Assembly (NCBI GenBank): GCA_024693925.1
Contig: JAILKH010000155.1
Coordinates: forward strand, 1 to 52,127
Direction of reading: 5' to 3'
DNA: 52,127 nt
Source of the DNA: Lachnospiraceae bacterium
GTDB lineage: Bacteria; Bacillota; Clostridia; Lachnospirales; Lachnospiraceae
Positions within the stretch are counted from its first letter, which is position 1. Each line of letters opens with the position of its first letter. The notes beneath the pieces were generated by a model, which searched no databases, had not been told where the DNA came from, and saw only the letters and a program-made list of their open reading frames with translations. Positions 1-8,824 of the stretch are shown piece after piece. A program made the position numbers and the translations under genes.

Positions 1-61
1 CATTATATTTCCATATATATTGATTAATTATCCGTAAGAATATAAAAATATAATATTCTTC

Positions 62-90
62 TTGACACAAAGATATCTAAAGCATAAAAT
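62..90 (+). promoter_or_regulatory. sigma-A type promoter of rpsT
   Basis: A perfect -35 TTGACA (62-67), a 17-base spacer and a -10 TAAAAT (85-90) place the transcription start near 97. This leaves about 84 bases of untranslated leader before the rpsT start codon. I could not recognise a defined protein-binding structure in that leader. Confidence 0.85.
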
Positions 91-180
91 AATCTAGTGT
101 GTTGTGAAAGTCCGTGTCCTTTTCTACAGCACGTTCATAAATATGTAAACTCATTTTTCAGCATAATAGGAGGTAGGACA

Positions 181-444
181 ATGGCTAACATTAAATCAGC
201 CAAGAAGAGAATTCTTGTTATAAAGAATAAGACCGAGCGCAATAAGGCCGCAAAATCCAAAGTAAAAACATTTGTCAAAAAAGTATATGCGGCAATTGAT
301 GCAAATGATAAGGCTGCAGCTGATATAGCTCTTAAAGAGGCGATTTCCGAGATCAGCAAGGCTGCTTCAAAAGGTATTTATCATAAGAGCACAGCTTCAA
401 GAAAGATTTCACGTCTAACAAAAGCTGTTAATAAAATAGCATAA
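181..444 (+). CDS. rpsT: 30S ribosomal protein S20
   Basis: Primary 16S rRNA-binding protein of the small ribosomal subunit, 87 residues, the usual family length. The protein begins MANIKSAKKR, is strongly basic and alanine/lysine-rich, and carries the characteristic C-terminal stretch KGIYHKSTASRKISRL. The start is set by an AGGAGG ribosome binding site 7 bases before the ATG at 181; the open frame extends upstream to 97 but that part overlaps the leader and has no homology-like features. It is monocistronic, with its own strong promoter and terminator, and is transcribed opposite to the next gene cluster. Confidence 0.98.
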   Translation: MANIKSAKKRILVIKNKTERNKAAKSKVKTFVKKVYAAIDANDKAAADIALKEAISEISKAASKGIYHKSTASRKISRLTKAVNKIA

Positions 445-450
445 ATAAAA

Positions 451-486
451 AAGCATTCGGTACCGTCATGCCGGATGCTTTTTTTG
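451..486 (+). terminator. rho-independent terminator of rpsT
   Basis: Stem arms AAGCATTCGG and CCGGATGCTT (one G-T pair) with a 10-base loop are followed by a run of T. It lies 6 bases after the rpsT stop. The A-run on the other side means it could also end minus-strand transcripts coming from the oxidoreductase gene. Confidence 0.9.
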
Positions 487-514
487 CTTTTTCGTATTTT
501 TAAAATACAGATAT

Positions 515-1681
515 TTACACATCTTCCTTTATATTTTCTTCACTCTTCTTATCCTTTGTGTTTTCACTGCCGGTATTATCTTTTACAGATTTATCGGTGG
601 TCTCGGAAAGTTTTTTAACTACAGATCCCTGTGATTTTTTTTCAATACTCCCCTTTCCTACCGTATCCTCCTGGTTTTTATTATCTTCTGCAGTTATTCG
701 TATTGTATTATCCTTTTCAAAGGGATATTCTATTCCCCAGGCTCCACGTATACTGTCCATAAGCTGCATCATTCTTAATATCTGGGCATGCGGCATTTCG
801 GCACTTTCAAAATTACCGACACGTATTGCATTCATGGCCGAAATAACCTCATATTCATATCCTGTTATCTGTGTAGGCGCAGTATATTCGGCGACAATCT
901 TTCTTTCGTTATTAAAAACTCTCACTAATTCATAATTATTTATATTTTCAATCTCGATATATCCTAAAGTACCGTTTATAAGGCCTCTGCGGTCGGTTTG
1001 TGCCAGCATGGTAACATACAACGAAGCCATACGTCCGTCTCTGTAGGTAAGCATAATGTTTTCCTGTGCATCCACTCCGGTATCAAGCTTAACACAATTG
1101 GCAGCAATATTATCTATCTCATCACCAAAAACCATGGAGGCAAAATTAAGAACATAAACTCCCAGATCCAACAAGGCACCACCCGCAAGTTCCGGACGGA
1201 TAAGCCTGGATTTTCCAATCAACGGATAGCCAAGATTTGCCGAAAGAGAAGTAGCCTTTCCGATTATTCCGGAATCCAGAACTTTATTTATCTTATGTCT
1301 CATAGGCATATATCGTGTCCACATAGCTTCCGACAAATACAAGCCTTTTTCTTCTGCCATAAGCAAAACTTCTTCCGCCTGCTTTGCATTTGCGCAAAAT
1401 GCCTTCTCACAAAGAACATTTTTCCCATGATTCAGCGCCATTTTAATGTGTTCGTAATGATGTGAATGAGGGGTGGCTATATAAACCAGTTCAATATAAG
1501 GATCACTCAACATATCGGAATATGAACCATATGCCTTCTCAAACCCATATTTATCCGCAAATGCTTTTGCTCTTTTTATATCACGGGAAGCTATTGCATA
1601 ACATTCAGCCCCGTTCAAAGGTTGCAATGTTGTAGCCATTGCTCCGGCCATCTCTCCGGCACCTACAATACCTATTTTCAT
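515..1681 (-). CDS. Gfo/Idh/MocA-family NAD(P)-dependent oxidoreductase with charged C-terminal tail
   Basis: Predicted cytoplasmic sugar or cyclitol dehydrogenase of 388 residues. The N-terminal Rossmann fold shows GIVGAGEMAGAMA (residues 4-16), the family EK dinucleotide is at 92-93 (CEKAFCAN), and the GGALLDLGVY segment with the usual catalytic-region Asp lies near 167-176. The family normally ends around residue 328. Here a further 60 residues (329-388) are rich in Lys, Glu, Ser, Asn and Asp, with no hydrophobic core, so they are probably disordered. An AGGTGGG ribosome binding site precedes the ATG. It is the last gene of the minus-strand run serS-thioesterase-NYN protein. The substrate cannot be told from sequence. 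Confidence 0.85.
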   Translation of the reverse strand: MKIGIVGAGEMAGAMATTLQPLNGAECYAIASRDIKRAKAFADKYGFEKAYGSYSDMLSDPYIELVYIATPHSHHYEHIKMALNHGKNVLCEKAFCANAKQAEEVLLMAEEKGLYLSEAMWTRYMPMRHKINKVLDSGIIGKATSLSANLGYPLIGKSRLIRPELAGGALLDLGVYVLNFASMVFGDEIDNIAANCVKLDTGVDAQENIMLTYRDGRMASLYVTMLAQTDRRGLINGTLGYIEIENINNYELVRVFNNERKIVAEYTAPTQITGYEYEVISAMNAIRVGNFESAEMPHAQILRMMQLMDSIRGAWGIEYPFEKDNTIRITAEDNKNQEDTVGKGSIEKKSQGSVVKKLSETTDKSVKDNTGSENTKDKKSEENIKEDV

Positions 1682-1721
1682 ATATATAATCCCACCTGAA
1701 TATAACGATATCGTACCTGAT

Positions 1722-2618
1722 TTACTGATATTTAACCGTATTATTGTTTACTGACATCCCATCCATATCATTAATAAATTGGGAGAATTTGGAATACTTA
1801 TAATTTCTGATATTAAAGCTCGGAATCTTCTTCTCGATCTTTTGCTTAAGTTCGGGTAAACTCATGGTTTTTTTCGGATATGACGAAACAATATCCTGTA
1901 CTATCTTCTCCATTTGTTCCTTTGTTATATCACTTTCCGCAACATCCACATAAATCGTCTTCCCATTCTGAGTCAGATGAAGACTTTTGAAGCTTTCCAG
2001 AAACTTGGAAAGTTTTGAATAACCATAATTTCGGACATCAAAATCAGCATGTCTGTTACTGATCTTATTTCCCAGTTCTCCCACTGTTGTATCTTTATCA
2101 TTGGCATCATTATCCGTTATTATCTTAAGAATTGTTTCTTCTATATCTTCTCGGGATACATCATTTGTCTGTGTCTCTTCCGCGGCAAGTACTTCCAGAT
2201 ATTTAAATAATGTACAGGAGGTTCTGAATGCCTCTACGGTTTTTTTCTCGCCCATCCCAATAACCAGCATACCCGCTTCACGAAGTCTGGCTGCAAGTCT
2301 CGTAAAATCACTGTCACTGCTCACAAGGCAAAAACCATCCACCTTTCCCGAATATAATATATCCATTGCATCTATGATCATTGCCGAATCTGTCGAATTC
2401 TTCCCCTGGGTATAACTATACTGCTGAACCGGAGTGATCGAATTTTTCAGAACAACATCTTTCCAGCCCGATGTAGATGGATTTGTCCAGTCACCATATG
2501 CCTTTTTATAAGTTGCGATCCCATAATTTGATATTTCATCAAGTATAAACTTTACATATCTTATGGAAATGTTTTCCGAATCAATAAGAACTGCAAGCCT
2601 TTTATCCTGTTGTTCCAT
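1722..2618 (-). CDS. NYN-domain (PIN-like) protein with two OST-HTH/LOTUS domains
   Basis: About 298 residues. The N-terminal NYN domain (about 8-148) has the acidic residues expected for a PIN-fold RNase: D in LIDSENIS, D in STDSAMIIDAMD, and the pair in VSSDSDFT. Two related winged-helix segments follow (about 156-228 and 232-299). Each has a DVRNYGYSKLSKFLE or NIRNYKYSKFSQFIN core, which is the OST-HTH/LOTUS signature of RNA-binding modules. The family is linked to RNA binding or cleavage; the target here is unknown. A GTG six bases upstream (2624) is an alternative start, since both codons have AG-rich sites at similar spacing. The stop of the upstream thioesterase gene is only 8 bases away, suggesting co-transcription. 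Confidence 0.85.
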   Translation of the reverse strand: MEQQDKRLAVLIDSENISIRYVKFILDEISNYGIATYKKAYGDWTNPSTSGWKDVVLKNSITPVQQYSYTQGKNSTDSAMIIDAMDILYSGKVDGFCLVSSDSDFTRLAARLREAGMLVIGMGEKKTVEAFRTSCTLFKYLEVLAAEETQTNDVSREDIEETILKIITDNDANDKDTTVGELGNKISNRHADFDVRNYGYSKLSKFLESFKSLHLTQNGKTIYVDVAESDITKEQMEKIVQDIVSSYPKKTMSLPELKQKIEKKIPSFNIRNYKYSKFSQFINDMDGMSVNNNTVKYQ

Positions 2619-2626
2619 AACCACCT

Positions 2627-3037
2627 CTATCCTTTTTCAAGCATTTTTTCATAGAATTCCCTATTTGTTTTCTTCATGGATACAGGCTTGTTATCTCTGT
2701 TAAGAAAGCAATGCGAACTCTTCCCCACAGTGCATAACTCACCGGTACTTTCCAAATATACCTTATAACCAACTACCATTTTGATCCCGTTGAATTTCTC
2801 CAACTCCAGTTCTATTACAGCAGTATCTCCGTAATGTATCATTTTCCTGTATTCACATTCCACTGTCAAAACCGGACTTATTATACCCTCATGCTCAAGC
2901 CTTGCATAAGCATAACCCTTATCATCCATATATGCGGTACGGGCCTCTTCAAACCACCGTATATAATTGGAATGGTGAATGACTCCCATCTGATCACTTT
3001 CATAATATTGTGTTTTATGTATATATTTATATGCCAT
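2627..3037 (-). CDS. YbgC/FadM-type hotdog acyl-CoA thioesterase
   Basis: Predicted cytoplasmic thioesterase of the 4-hydroxybenzoyl-CoA thioesterase (4HBT) superfamily, 136 residues as usual for YbgC-like proteins. The active-site helix signature is clear: YYESDQMGVIHHSNYIRWF near residues 11-29, with the catalytic Asp in ESDQ, followed by EARTAYMDD. The rest matches the single-hotdog pattern (VECEYRKMIHYGD). The family hydrolyses short or medium acyl-CoA or acyl-ACP esters; the actual substrate is unknown. It lies between serS and the NYN gene on the same strand with a gap of 27 bases to serS, so it is probably in one operon with them. Confidence 0.88.
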   Translation of the reverse strand: MAYKYIHKTQYYESDQMGVIHHSNYIRWFEEARTAYMDDKGYAYARLEHEGIISPVLTVECEYRKMIHYGDTAVIELELEKFNGIKMVVGYKVYLESTGELCTVGKSSHCFLNRDNKPVSMKKTNREFYEKMLEKG

Positions 3038-3064
3038 TTTCTTATCCTTTATTACTTATACTTC

Positions 3065-4351
3065 TTATTTACAGGGGATCAGTTTATCTTTTCCGCCCAT
3101 ATACGGCTGCAATACTTTCGGTATGTTAACACTGCCGTCGGCATTAAGATTATTCTCCAGAAATGCAATAAGCATACGCGGCGGAGCCACAACTGTATTA
3201 TTTAATGTATGGGCATAATATTTTCCGTCGGCACCGTTAACCCTGATTTTAAGCCTTCTGGCCTGCGCATCTCCAAGATTTGAACAGCTTCCAACCTCAA
3301 AATATTTTTTCTGTCTGGGACTCCATGCCTCTACATCAAAAGACTTTACTTTAAGATCGGCCAGGTCTCCGGAACAACATTCAAGAGTTCTCACAGGTAT
3401 GTCCATGGATCTGAACAGATCTACTGTATTCTGCCATAACTTATCGAACCACATCCCCGAATCTTCAGGCTTGCATACCACTATCATCTCCTGTTTCTCA
3501 AATTGATGAATTCTGTATACACCCCTTTCTTCAATACCATGAGCTCCCTTCTCCTTCCTAAAACATGGAGAATATGAAGTCAGTGTTTTCGGAAGTGAGG
3601 ATTCATCAATTATTGTGTCAATAAATCTGCCTATCATGGAATGTTCACTGGTTCCTATAAGATAAAGATCCTCTCCCTCTATCTTATACATCATTGCATC
3701 CATCTCCGCAAAACTCATAACCCCCGTAACCACATTACTTCTTATCATAAAAGGAGGTATACAGTAGGTAAAACCTCTATCGATCATAAAGTCGCGGGCA
3801 TATGAAATTACTGCGGAATGTAATCTGGCTATATCTCCGCAAAGATAATAAAATCCATTACCGGCAACTCTGCCTGCCGCGTCTAAATCAATTCCGTCAA
3901 ATCTTTCCATAATATCCGTATGATACGGAATCTCAAAGTCGGGAACCACGGGTTCACCATATCTTGTTACCTCAACATTTTCGGAATCATCCTTACCTAT
4001 GGGTACGGAAGGGTCAATAATATTGGGGATAGTCATCATAATGGAAGTTATCTTTTCCGTTAATTCGGTTTCCTGTTTTTCAAGTTCCGAAAGACGTGCG
4101 GCATTATCACTGACCTGTTTTTTTAAATCCTCCGCCTCTGCCTTCTTTCCCTGCGACATTAATGCTCCGATCTGTTTACTTATGGTATTTCTATTGGAAC
4201 GCAAACTGTCTGCTTCCTGCTTGGCAACCCGGGATTTAGCATCCAGATCTATAACCTCATCAACAAGAGGGATCTTTTCCTCCTGAAATTTATTTTTAAG
4301 ATTTTGTTTAACTAATTCCGGATTTTCTCTGACAAATTTTATATCTAACAT
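3065..4351 (-). CDS. serS: seryl-tRNA synthetase
   Basis: Class II aminoacyl-tRNA synthetase that charges tRNA-Ser; 428 residues, normal length. The N-terminal coiled-coil arm spans roughly residues 25-105 (rich in Lys, Glu, Ala, Leu). Motif 2 is FRKEKGAHGIEERGVYRIHQ. Motif 3 reads HTLNNTVVAPPRMLIAFLEN, which departs from the common bacterial NGSGLAVGR form and resembles variants seen in some Clostridia and eukaryotes. The ATG at 4351 is chosen because GGGAGG precedes it; a TTG 15 bases upstream lies within that ribosome binding site. An inverted repeat sits about 33 bases upstream. Confidence 0.97.
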   Translation of the reverse strand: MLDIKFVRENPELVKQNLKNKFQEEKIPLVDEVIDLDAKSRVAKQEADSLRSNRNTISKQIGALMSQGKKAEAEDLKKQVSDNAARLSELEKQETELTEKITSIMMTIPNIIDPSVPIGKDDSENVEVTRYGEPVVPDFEIPYHTDIMERFDGIDLDAAGRVAGNGFYYLCGDIARLHSAVISYARDFMIDRGFTYCIPPFMIRSNVVTGVMSFAEMDAMMYKIEGEDLYLIGTSEHSMIGRFIDTIIDESSLPKTLTSYSPCFRKEKGAHGIEERGVYRIHQFEKQEMIVVCKPEDSGMWFDKLWQNTVDLFRSMDIPVRTLECCSGDLADLKVKSFDVEAWSPRQKKYFEVGSCSNLGDAQARRLKIRVNGADGKYYAHTLNNTVVAPPRMLIAFLENNLNADGSVNIPKVLQPYMGGKDKLIPCK

Positions 4352-4383
4352 TACCTTTCCTCCCAATTGATTTCTTTACGCAA

Positions 4384-4414
4384 ATAATAGCTCAAGTTCA
4401 TCCTGAGCTATTAT
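4384..4414 (-). promoter_or_regulatory. perfect inverted repeat in the serS 5' region
   Basis: Eleven-base arms ATAATAGCTCA and TGAGCTATTAT flank a 9-base loop, between the end of the large GGDEF/EAL gene and the serS ribosome binding site. On the minus strand it is followed by TTTGCG rather than a long T-run, so a strong intrinsic terminator is unlikely. It could be an attenuator, a processing hairpin or a weak terminator. I found no T-box features. Confidence 0.6.
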
Positions 4415-4463
4415 CTTACTCCAGCAGTAAAAGTATATACTTTTTATACTTATTTTACAAGGG

Positions 4464-7400
4464 TTAACTAATGAAATAGCCATTCTTGCCGTTTTCTTTG
4501 GCAATATCCAGTGCCCTGTCCGCGATGGGATATATATGACGAAAATCATCTTCCAGCTCATTTATGATAACCGCGCCGACAGAGCAGCTTACAACAATTT
4601 TTTTCCCCATATTATTTAATACTATTTCCGCATCCATACATATATCCAACAAAATTTTCTCAAGATATTCTCTATCGGGTATCTCAGGTATAAACACACC
4701 AAATTCATCCCCTCCAAGTCTTGAAACAATCTCATTTCCCACAAAACGGTTCCTTATAACTTCTGATATTGTCCTTAATATACTGTCACCAACATCATGT
4801 CCGAATATATCATTAACTTTTTTAAAATTATCAACATCTAATATAAAAAAGCAGCAATGACCGGTTCTATTATTTTTACTCAAAAATTTATTAACGCTCA
4901 TCTCCAGAATACGGCGATTGGTAAGACCCGTGAGGGAATCTCTCTCCATAAGTTTCATTTCCTCTGTATCTCCGAAATTCTCCTGCTCCATTGAATTAAT
5001 ATTAAAGCTGCATATTAAATGTCCGTCTGTATCCTCTCCCATAATCACATTACATACATACCAGTTATAAATGACTTTCTCCTCATCCATATACATAAAG
5101 GGAATTTTAACACAGGATGCCCCCTTCTCGAAACTATTTATAAGCATCTGTCTTAATAAGATTCCTTCTACCCTCCTTGCTTCATCTTCATCAATAGAGT
5201 TCAAAAAAGCCTCCAGATAAGCATCATAAGTAGCATAATCCGTATTGTTTCTCAAAACCAACGCATAATTACCCTTTCTTTCCAAACACTTATTATCCGT
5301 AAGATCAAACTCGGCAAAGCCTCCATTATTGTTAGTAAGGAGGCGTTCATATTGTTTAGCCCGCCAATTTTGTCTTGATAAATTAATCTCTTTAGATATA
5401 TTCTTAAGAATAACCAGGTAAATAAGGGAATCACGGTCTGACGAGCCCGCACGAAGAAAGATAAGCTCCGCACTGTCCATAAAATAAGGTTCGGTATTAA
5501 AACAATTAATTCTTATCGATATTCTATCATCTCCCAGGAGTAAAGACTCCCTTGCTCCCTCAAGCTTGTCCTCCTCACCATCCTTCAAACGAAGCCCTGA
5601 TTTTAAATATTCCCATGCACCATGTATTATATGTCTTCCAAACACATTATCGGATCCTTTATGGAAATATTCGGCAATATCCTCTTCTGCATAATATCTC
5701 CAAATCTCCTCATATTCCGCACCCAGTATATCATCAAGAGCTTTTAATAATAATTGTGACAGCCCACAGCTGCTCTCGGTTGTTTCCTCAATCACTATCA
5801 CATCCATTATTATTTCGCTCACAAAGTATTTGAAGTAACATAATACACTGATATTCTCAAGGTCACCATTATATCTCTCCAGCTCCAGCTCTTCCCTGAA
5901 ATCTGTCTGATGCCCCATTAACGCATTCCTTACGGAAGCGGAAAATCTTTTTCTTGACGGGAGCCGCAGAGACGATAACATCTCTGTTTTTATATCGGAA
6001 TCTGTTATTTTATCCAGCGTAGTATCAAGAATCCTTAACAGACTATCATTCACGTAAACAACCTCATTCACCTTGATCTCCGACGATAAAGCCAGCTTTA
6101 GTCGCATAAACCCCGCCCTGCTGTCATCAAAAAAAGAAGTTATCTGCTGTCGCATCAATATATTCTTTCTTAATATACTTACAGCTCGTTTTTCCGTTTC
6201 AATCTCAGCAAGTTCTATTATATTACGGATTCTCTTTCCCAACAGTTTCTTCGAATACGGCAGCCGAAGCACATCCTTAATTTCACGATGATGATAAATA
6301 TCTTCCCACGCACCATCGTACCCGGACACAAGGGCTACCATGGGAACCTCCGTAAAGAACTTCTTTCCCACGGATTTTTCAAGCAATAATCTGCCTTCAT
6401 CCATAGACTCGGTAAAATCAATTACTATCATCGAAACATTGGCAAACTGATATTTCATATAATCCATTACTTCTTCGGCACTATCAAGTAATATCAATTC
6501 ACATTCATTATCCAGCGCTTCTATTATATCTTCGGCAGCTTCCCCGGTTTTTGTCAAAAGTATGATCTTAACATATCCTTTAAGCCCGGCAGAACTCATC
6601 TCTTTCCTGTTCTCATCAAGTTTTTCAATAAATTCCTCTTCAGGAAGCGGTCTGTAAAAATAAAAACCCTGAATTCTGTCGCAATCCATGGACAAGAGCA
6701 TATCATACTGATTTTCGGTTTCCACCCCTTCAGCTATAACTTCCATATGAATGGCTTTCGCCATTTGAATTATGCTGTACAGAATATTCCCGGCTTTATC
6801 AGAAGTATCAAGACTGTCCATAAAGCGCATGTCAATCTTCAATACATCCACACTCATATCTTTCAACATATTCAGAGATGAAAAACCGGAGCCAAAATCA
6901 TCCATGAGAACTTTATATCCGTCGTCCTTAAACCTCTGAATAACATTTATAAGTTCCTGCGGCTGATCCATATAAGCACTTTCGGTTATTTCGATTTTCA
7001 GGCAATCCGAATTCAAGCCATACTGTTCGGTTATCTTTATAATATCTTCATATAAATTGGGATTATAAAAATCCATTCTGGAAAAATTAACGGAAATGGG
7101 AACTATATTTTTTCCCTGCAGTTTTCTGTTATATTGAAACCTGCATACCCTCTCCCACACATACGAATCCAAAGCAGACACAAAACCATTCTTTTCAAAG
7201 GTCGGTATAAACTCTCCGGGCGAAACAAAGCTTCCGTCACTTTTTCTCCATCTGACTAAGGCTTCCGCTGATACGATTTCTTTCGTTTGAACATCGACAA
7301 TAGGTTGATACATTATGAAAAATTCATTGTTTTCTATCGCTTTTTGAGCATCACGCATTATCCTTTGCTCAATAACAATTGCATCTCTCATAGCAGCGGT

Positions 7401-8687
7401 AAAATAACTTTTACGTATTACAAAACTATCTTTTATTCCTCCCAATGCCATATTGGCTCTATCACACATGACCGCTATATCCCTGTCCTCTTTTTCCACA
7501 CGGTAAAGCCCAACATGCAAAAAAACAGAATAATTCAAGGTGTTCCATTTGATATCACCTTTAAGTATTCTGTCAAATTCATCTTCATTTTTTTCCCATT
7601 CACTTACTGTTACGCAGATTGCAAAATGATCCGACTCCAACCTGCCTACAGTGGACATACCGGCTCTAAATTTGTCAAGCAGCAATTCGGCAAATTCACA
7701 GATCAGTCTATCACCCACTTTTGATCCAAATAATTCATTCACAGCCTTAAATCTGTCAATATTCCAAACTCCTATTATAAAGCTCTCTTCAGCGTTACTA
7801 TTTATCAATTTCAAGGTTTCACTGAAAAAAAATTCTTTATTCAGCACCCGGGTTAAAGGATCAAGCATTGAACGTCTCTGAAACTTGGACAGCTCTTTTT
7901 TAAGCACTTCCTCTTTTTCAATCTTTGACGGTTCACGGACCAATATAATATCATACTGCCGGAAACCGTTTTCCAACAATATACTTTTAATGCTCAGATC
8001 ATATAATCTGAACAATCCGTTTCCCTGTAACAGGTTAACCTTTATTTTTACTACAGATCCCAAAAGAGCTTTTTTCTCAAATGCGTTTTTTATTTCTTCA
8101 TGATCTTCCTGTGCTATGTAATTAAAAATATCGTCATCTGTAGATTCAGGATTAAAAGAATCATACTTGAGCATTTTAAGAGCTTTGGAATTCACAGCTT
8201 CAAGACGGTATTTATCACTCTTAATAACAATTATATGTCCCCCCGGAATTGCTTCGCTTAAAGAAATATATTTCTTTCTTTCCTCATCCCGCTGTCTTGC
8301 CAATCTGTTTGTGGAATCAATAAACGTCTCATAAATACATTTAACCGTATATTTAACTATGTTTGGATCATATGGCCTGTTAATATTATAATTAACTCCA
8401 TATCTCATTAATTCATAATCAAGATCTGCATTATTTGAAACAGCTATAATTGCTATTTTACGAAGTTCAGGGCTTTCTTTAATATAATTTATAAATACTT
8501 TCGAATCGGTAAGAGAATCACAGACATCTATTATAACAATATCAATGGCATAATTCTTTATGATATCGGAGGCTTCTTTCAAACTGTCCGTTTCATAAAC
8601 CCTGTTATCCATATCCAGCATTGACTTTAATACCTGTCGGTCTATTCCTTCTTTTTCTATTATAAGTAAGCCCGCTTTTCCTACCAT
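4464..8687 (-). CDS. multidomain c-di-GMP signalling protein: REC-PAS-GGDEF(degenerate)-EAL-REC-PAS-GGDEF
   Basis: A 1407-residue cytoplasmic protein with no membrane segments. Visible order: receiver-like domain 1-120 (Asp54 in VIIDVCD, but lacking the usual Lys-Pro); PAS-like region 140-255; GGDEF domain 275-430 whose signature is ESDHF (351-355), so probably not a cyclase; EAL phosphodiesterase domain 440-695 with EALVRW (475-480), EITES, DDFGSGFSS (596-604) and AEGVET all intact; second receiver-like domain 705-830 (Asp757); about 400 residues of PAS-like sensory sequence; and a C-terminal GGDEF domain 1245-1407 with intact RLGGDEF (1323-1329). It may both make and degrade c-di-GMP. The start is the ATG at 8687 behind AAGGAG, not the longer frame to 8759. 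serS follows 112 bases downstream. Confidence 0.92.
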   Translation of the reverse strand: MVGKAGLLIIEKEGIDRQVLKSMLDMDNRVYETDSLKEASDIIKNYAIDIVIIDVCDSLTDSKVFINYIKESPELRKIAIIAVSNNADLDYELMRYGVNYNINRPYDPNIVKYTVKCIYETFIDSTNRLARQRDEERKKYISLSEAIPGGHIIVIKSDKYRLEAVNSKALKMLKYDSFNPESTDDDIFNYIAQEDHEEIKNAFEKKALLGSVVKIKVNLLQGNGLFRLYDLSIKSILLENGFRQYDIILVREPSKIEKEEVLKKELSKFQRRSMLDPLTRVLNKEFFFSETLKLINSNAEESFIIGVWNIDRFKAVNELFGSKVGDRLICEFAELLLDKFRAGMSTVGRLESDHFAICVTVSEWEKNEDEFDRILKGDIKWNTLNYSVFLHVGLYRVEKEDRDIAVMCDRANMALGGIKDSFVIRKSYFTAAMRDAIVIEQRIMRDAQKAIENNEFFIMYQPIVDVQTKEIVSAEALVRWRKSDGSFVSPGEFIPTFEKNGFVSALDSYVWERVCRFQYNRKLQGKNIVPISVNFSRMDFYNPNLYEDIIKITEQYGLNSDCLKIEITESAYMDQPQELINVIQRFKDDGYKVLMDDFGSGFSSLNMLKDMSVDVLKIDMRFMDSLDTSDKAGNILYSIIQMAKAIHMEVIAEGVETENQYDMLLSMDCDRIQGFYFYRPLPEEEFIEKLDENRKEMSSAGLKGYVKIILLTKTGEAAEDIIEALDNECELILLDSAEEVMDYMKYQFANVSMIVIDFTESMDEGRLLLEKSVGKKFFTEVPMVALVSGYDGAWEDIYHHREIKDVLRLPYSKKLLGKRIRNIIELAEIETEKRAVSILRKNILMRQQITSFFDDSRAGFMRLKLALSSEIKVNEVVYVNDSLLRILDTTLDKITDSDIKTEMLSSLRLPSRKRFSASVRNALMGHQTDFREELELERYNGDLENISVLCYFKYFVSEIIMDVIVIEETTESSCGLSQLLLKALDDILGAEYEEIWRYYAEEDIAEYFHKGSDNVFGRHIIHGAWEYLKSGLRLKDGEEDKLEGARESLLLGDDRISIRINCFNTEPYFMDSAELIFLRAGSSDRDSLIYLVILKNISKEINLSRQNWRAKQYERLLTNNNGGFAEFDLTDNKCLERKGNYALVLRNNTDYATYDAYLEAFLNSIDEDEARRVEGILLRQMLINSFEKGASCVKIPFMYMDEEKVIYNWYVCNVIMGEDTDGHLICSFNINSMEQENFGDTEEMKLMERDSLTGLTNRRILEMSVNKFLSKNNRTGHCCFFILDVDNFKKVNDIFGHDVGDSILRTISEVIRNRFVGNEIVSRLGGDEFGVFIPEIPDREYLEKILLDICMDAEIVLNNMGKKIVVSCSVGAVIINELEDDFRHIYPIADRALDIAKENGKNGYFIS

Positions 8688-8756
8688 ACCATTCTCCTTA
8701 AAACTATAACGACTCATACTAATTTTACAATAATTATCAGAAAATTTCAATCGGAG

Positions 8757-8797
8757 CAAAAAAAGAATCCGACACTTCGTCGGATCCTTTTTTTAAA
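8757..8797 (-). terminator. rho-independent terminator after carB
   Basis: The arms ATCCGAC and GTCGGAT enclose a 5-base loop and are flanked by A/T runs on both sides. On the minus strand it ends in a T-run about 30 bases past the carB stop, separating carB from the GGDEF/EAL gene. Confidence 0.9.
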
Positions 8798-8824
8798 CAA
8801 GATCATTATATCAAATATAATTAA

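Noticed and set aside
998-1465. 155-codon frame opposite the Gfo/Idh/MocA gene
   Set aside because: Antisense shadow of conserved sequence.
7287-7724. 145-codon frame opposite the EAL/GGDEF region
   Set aside because: Antisense shadow with no site for translation.
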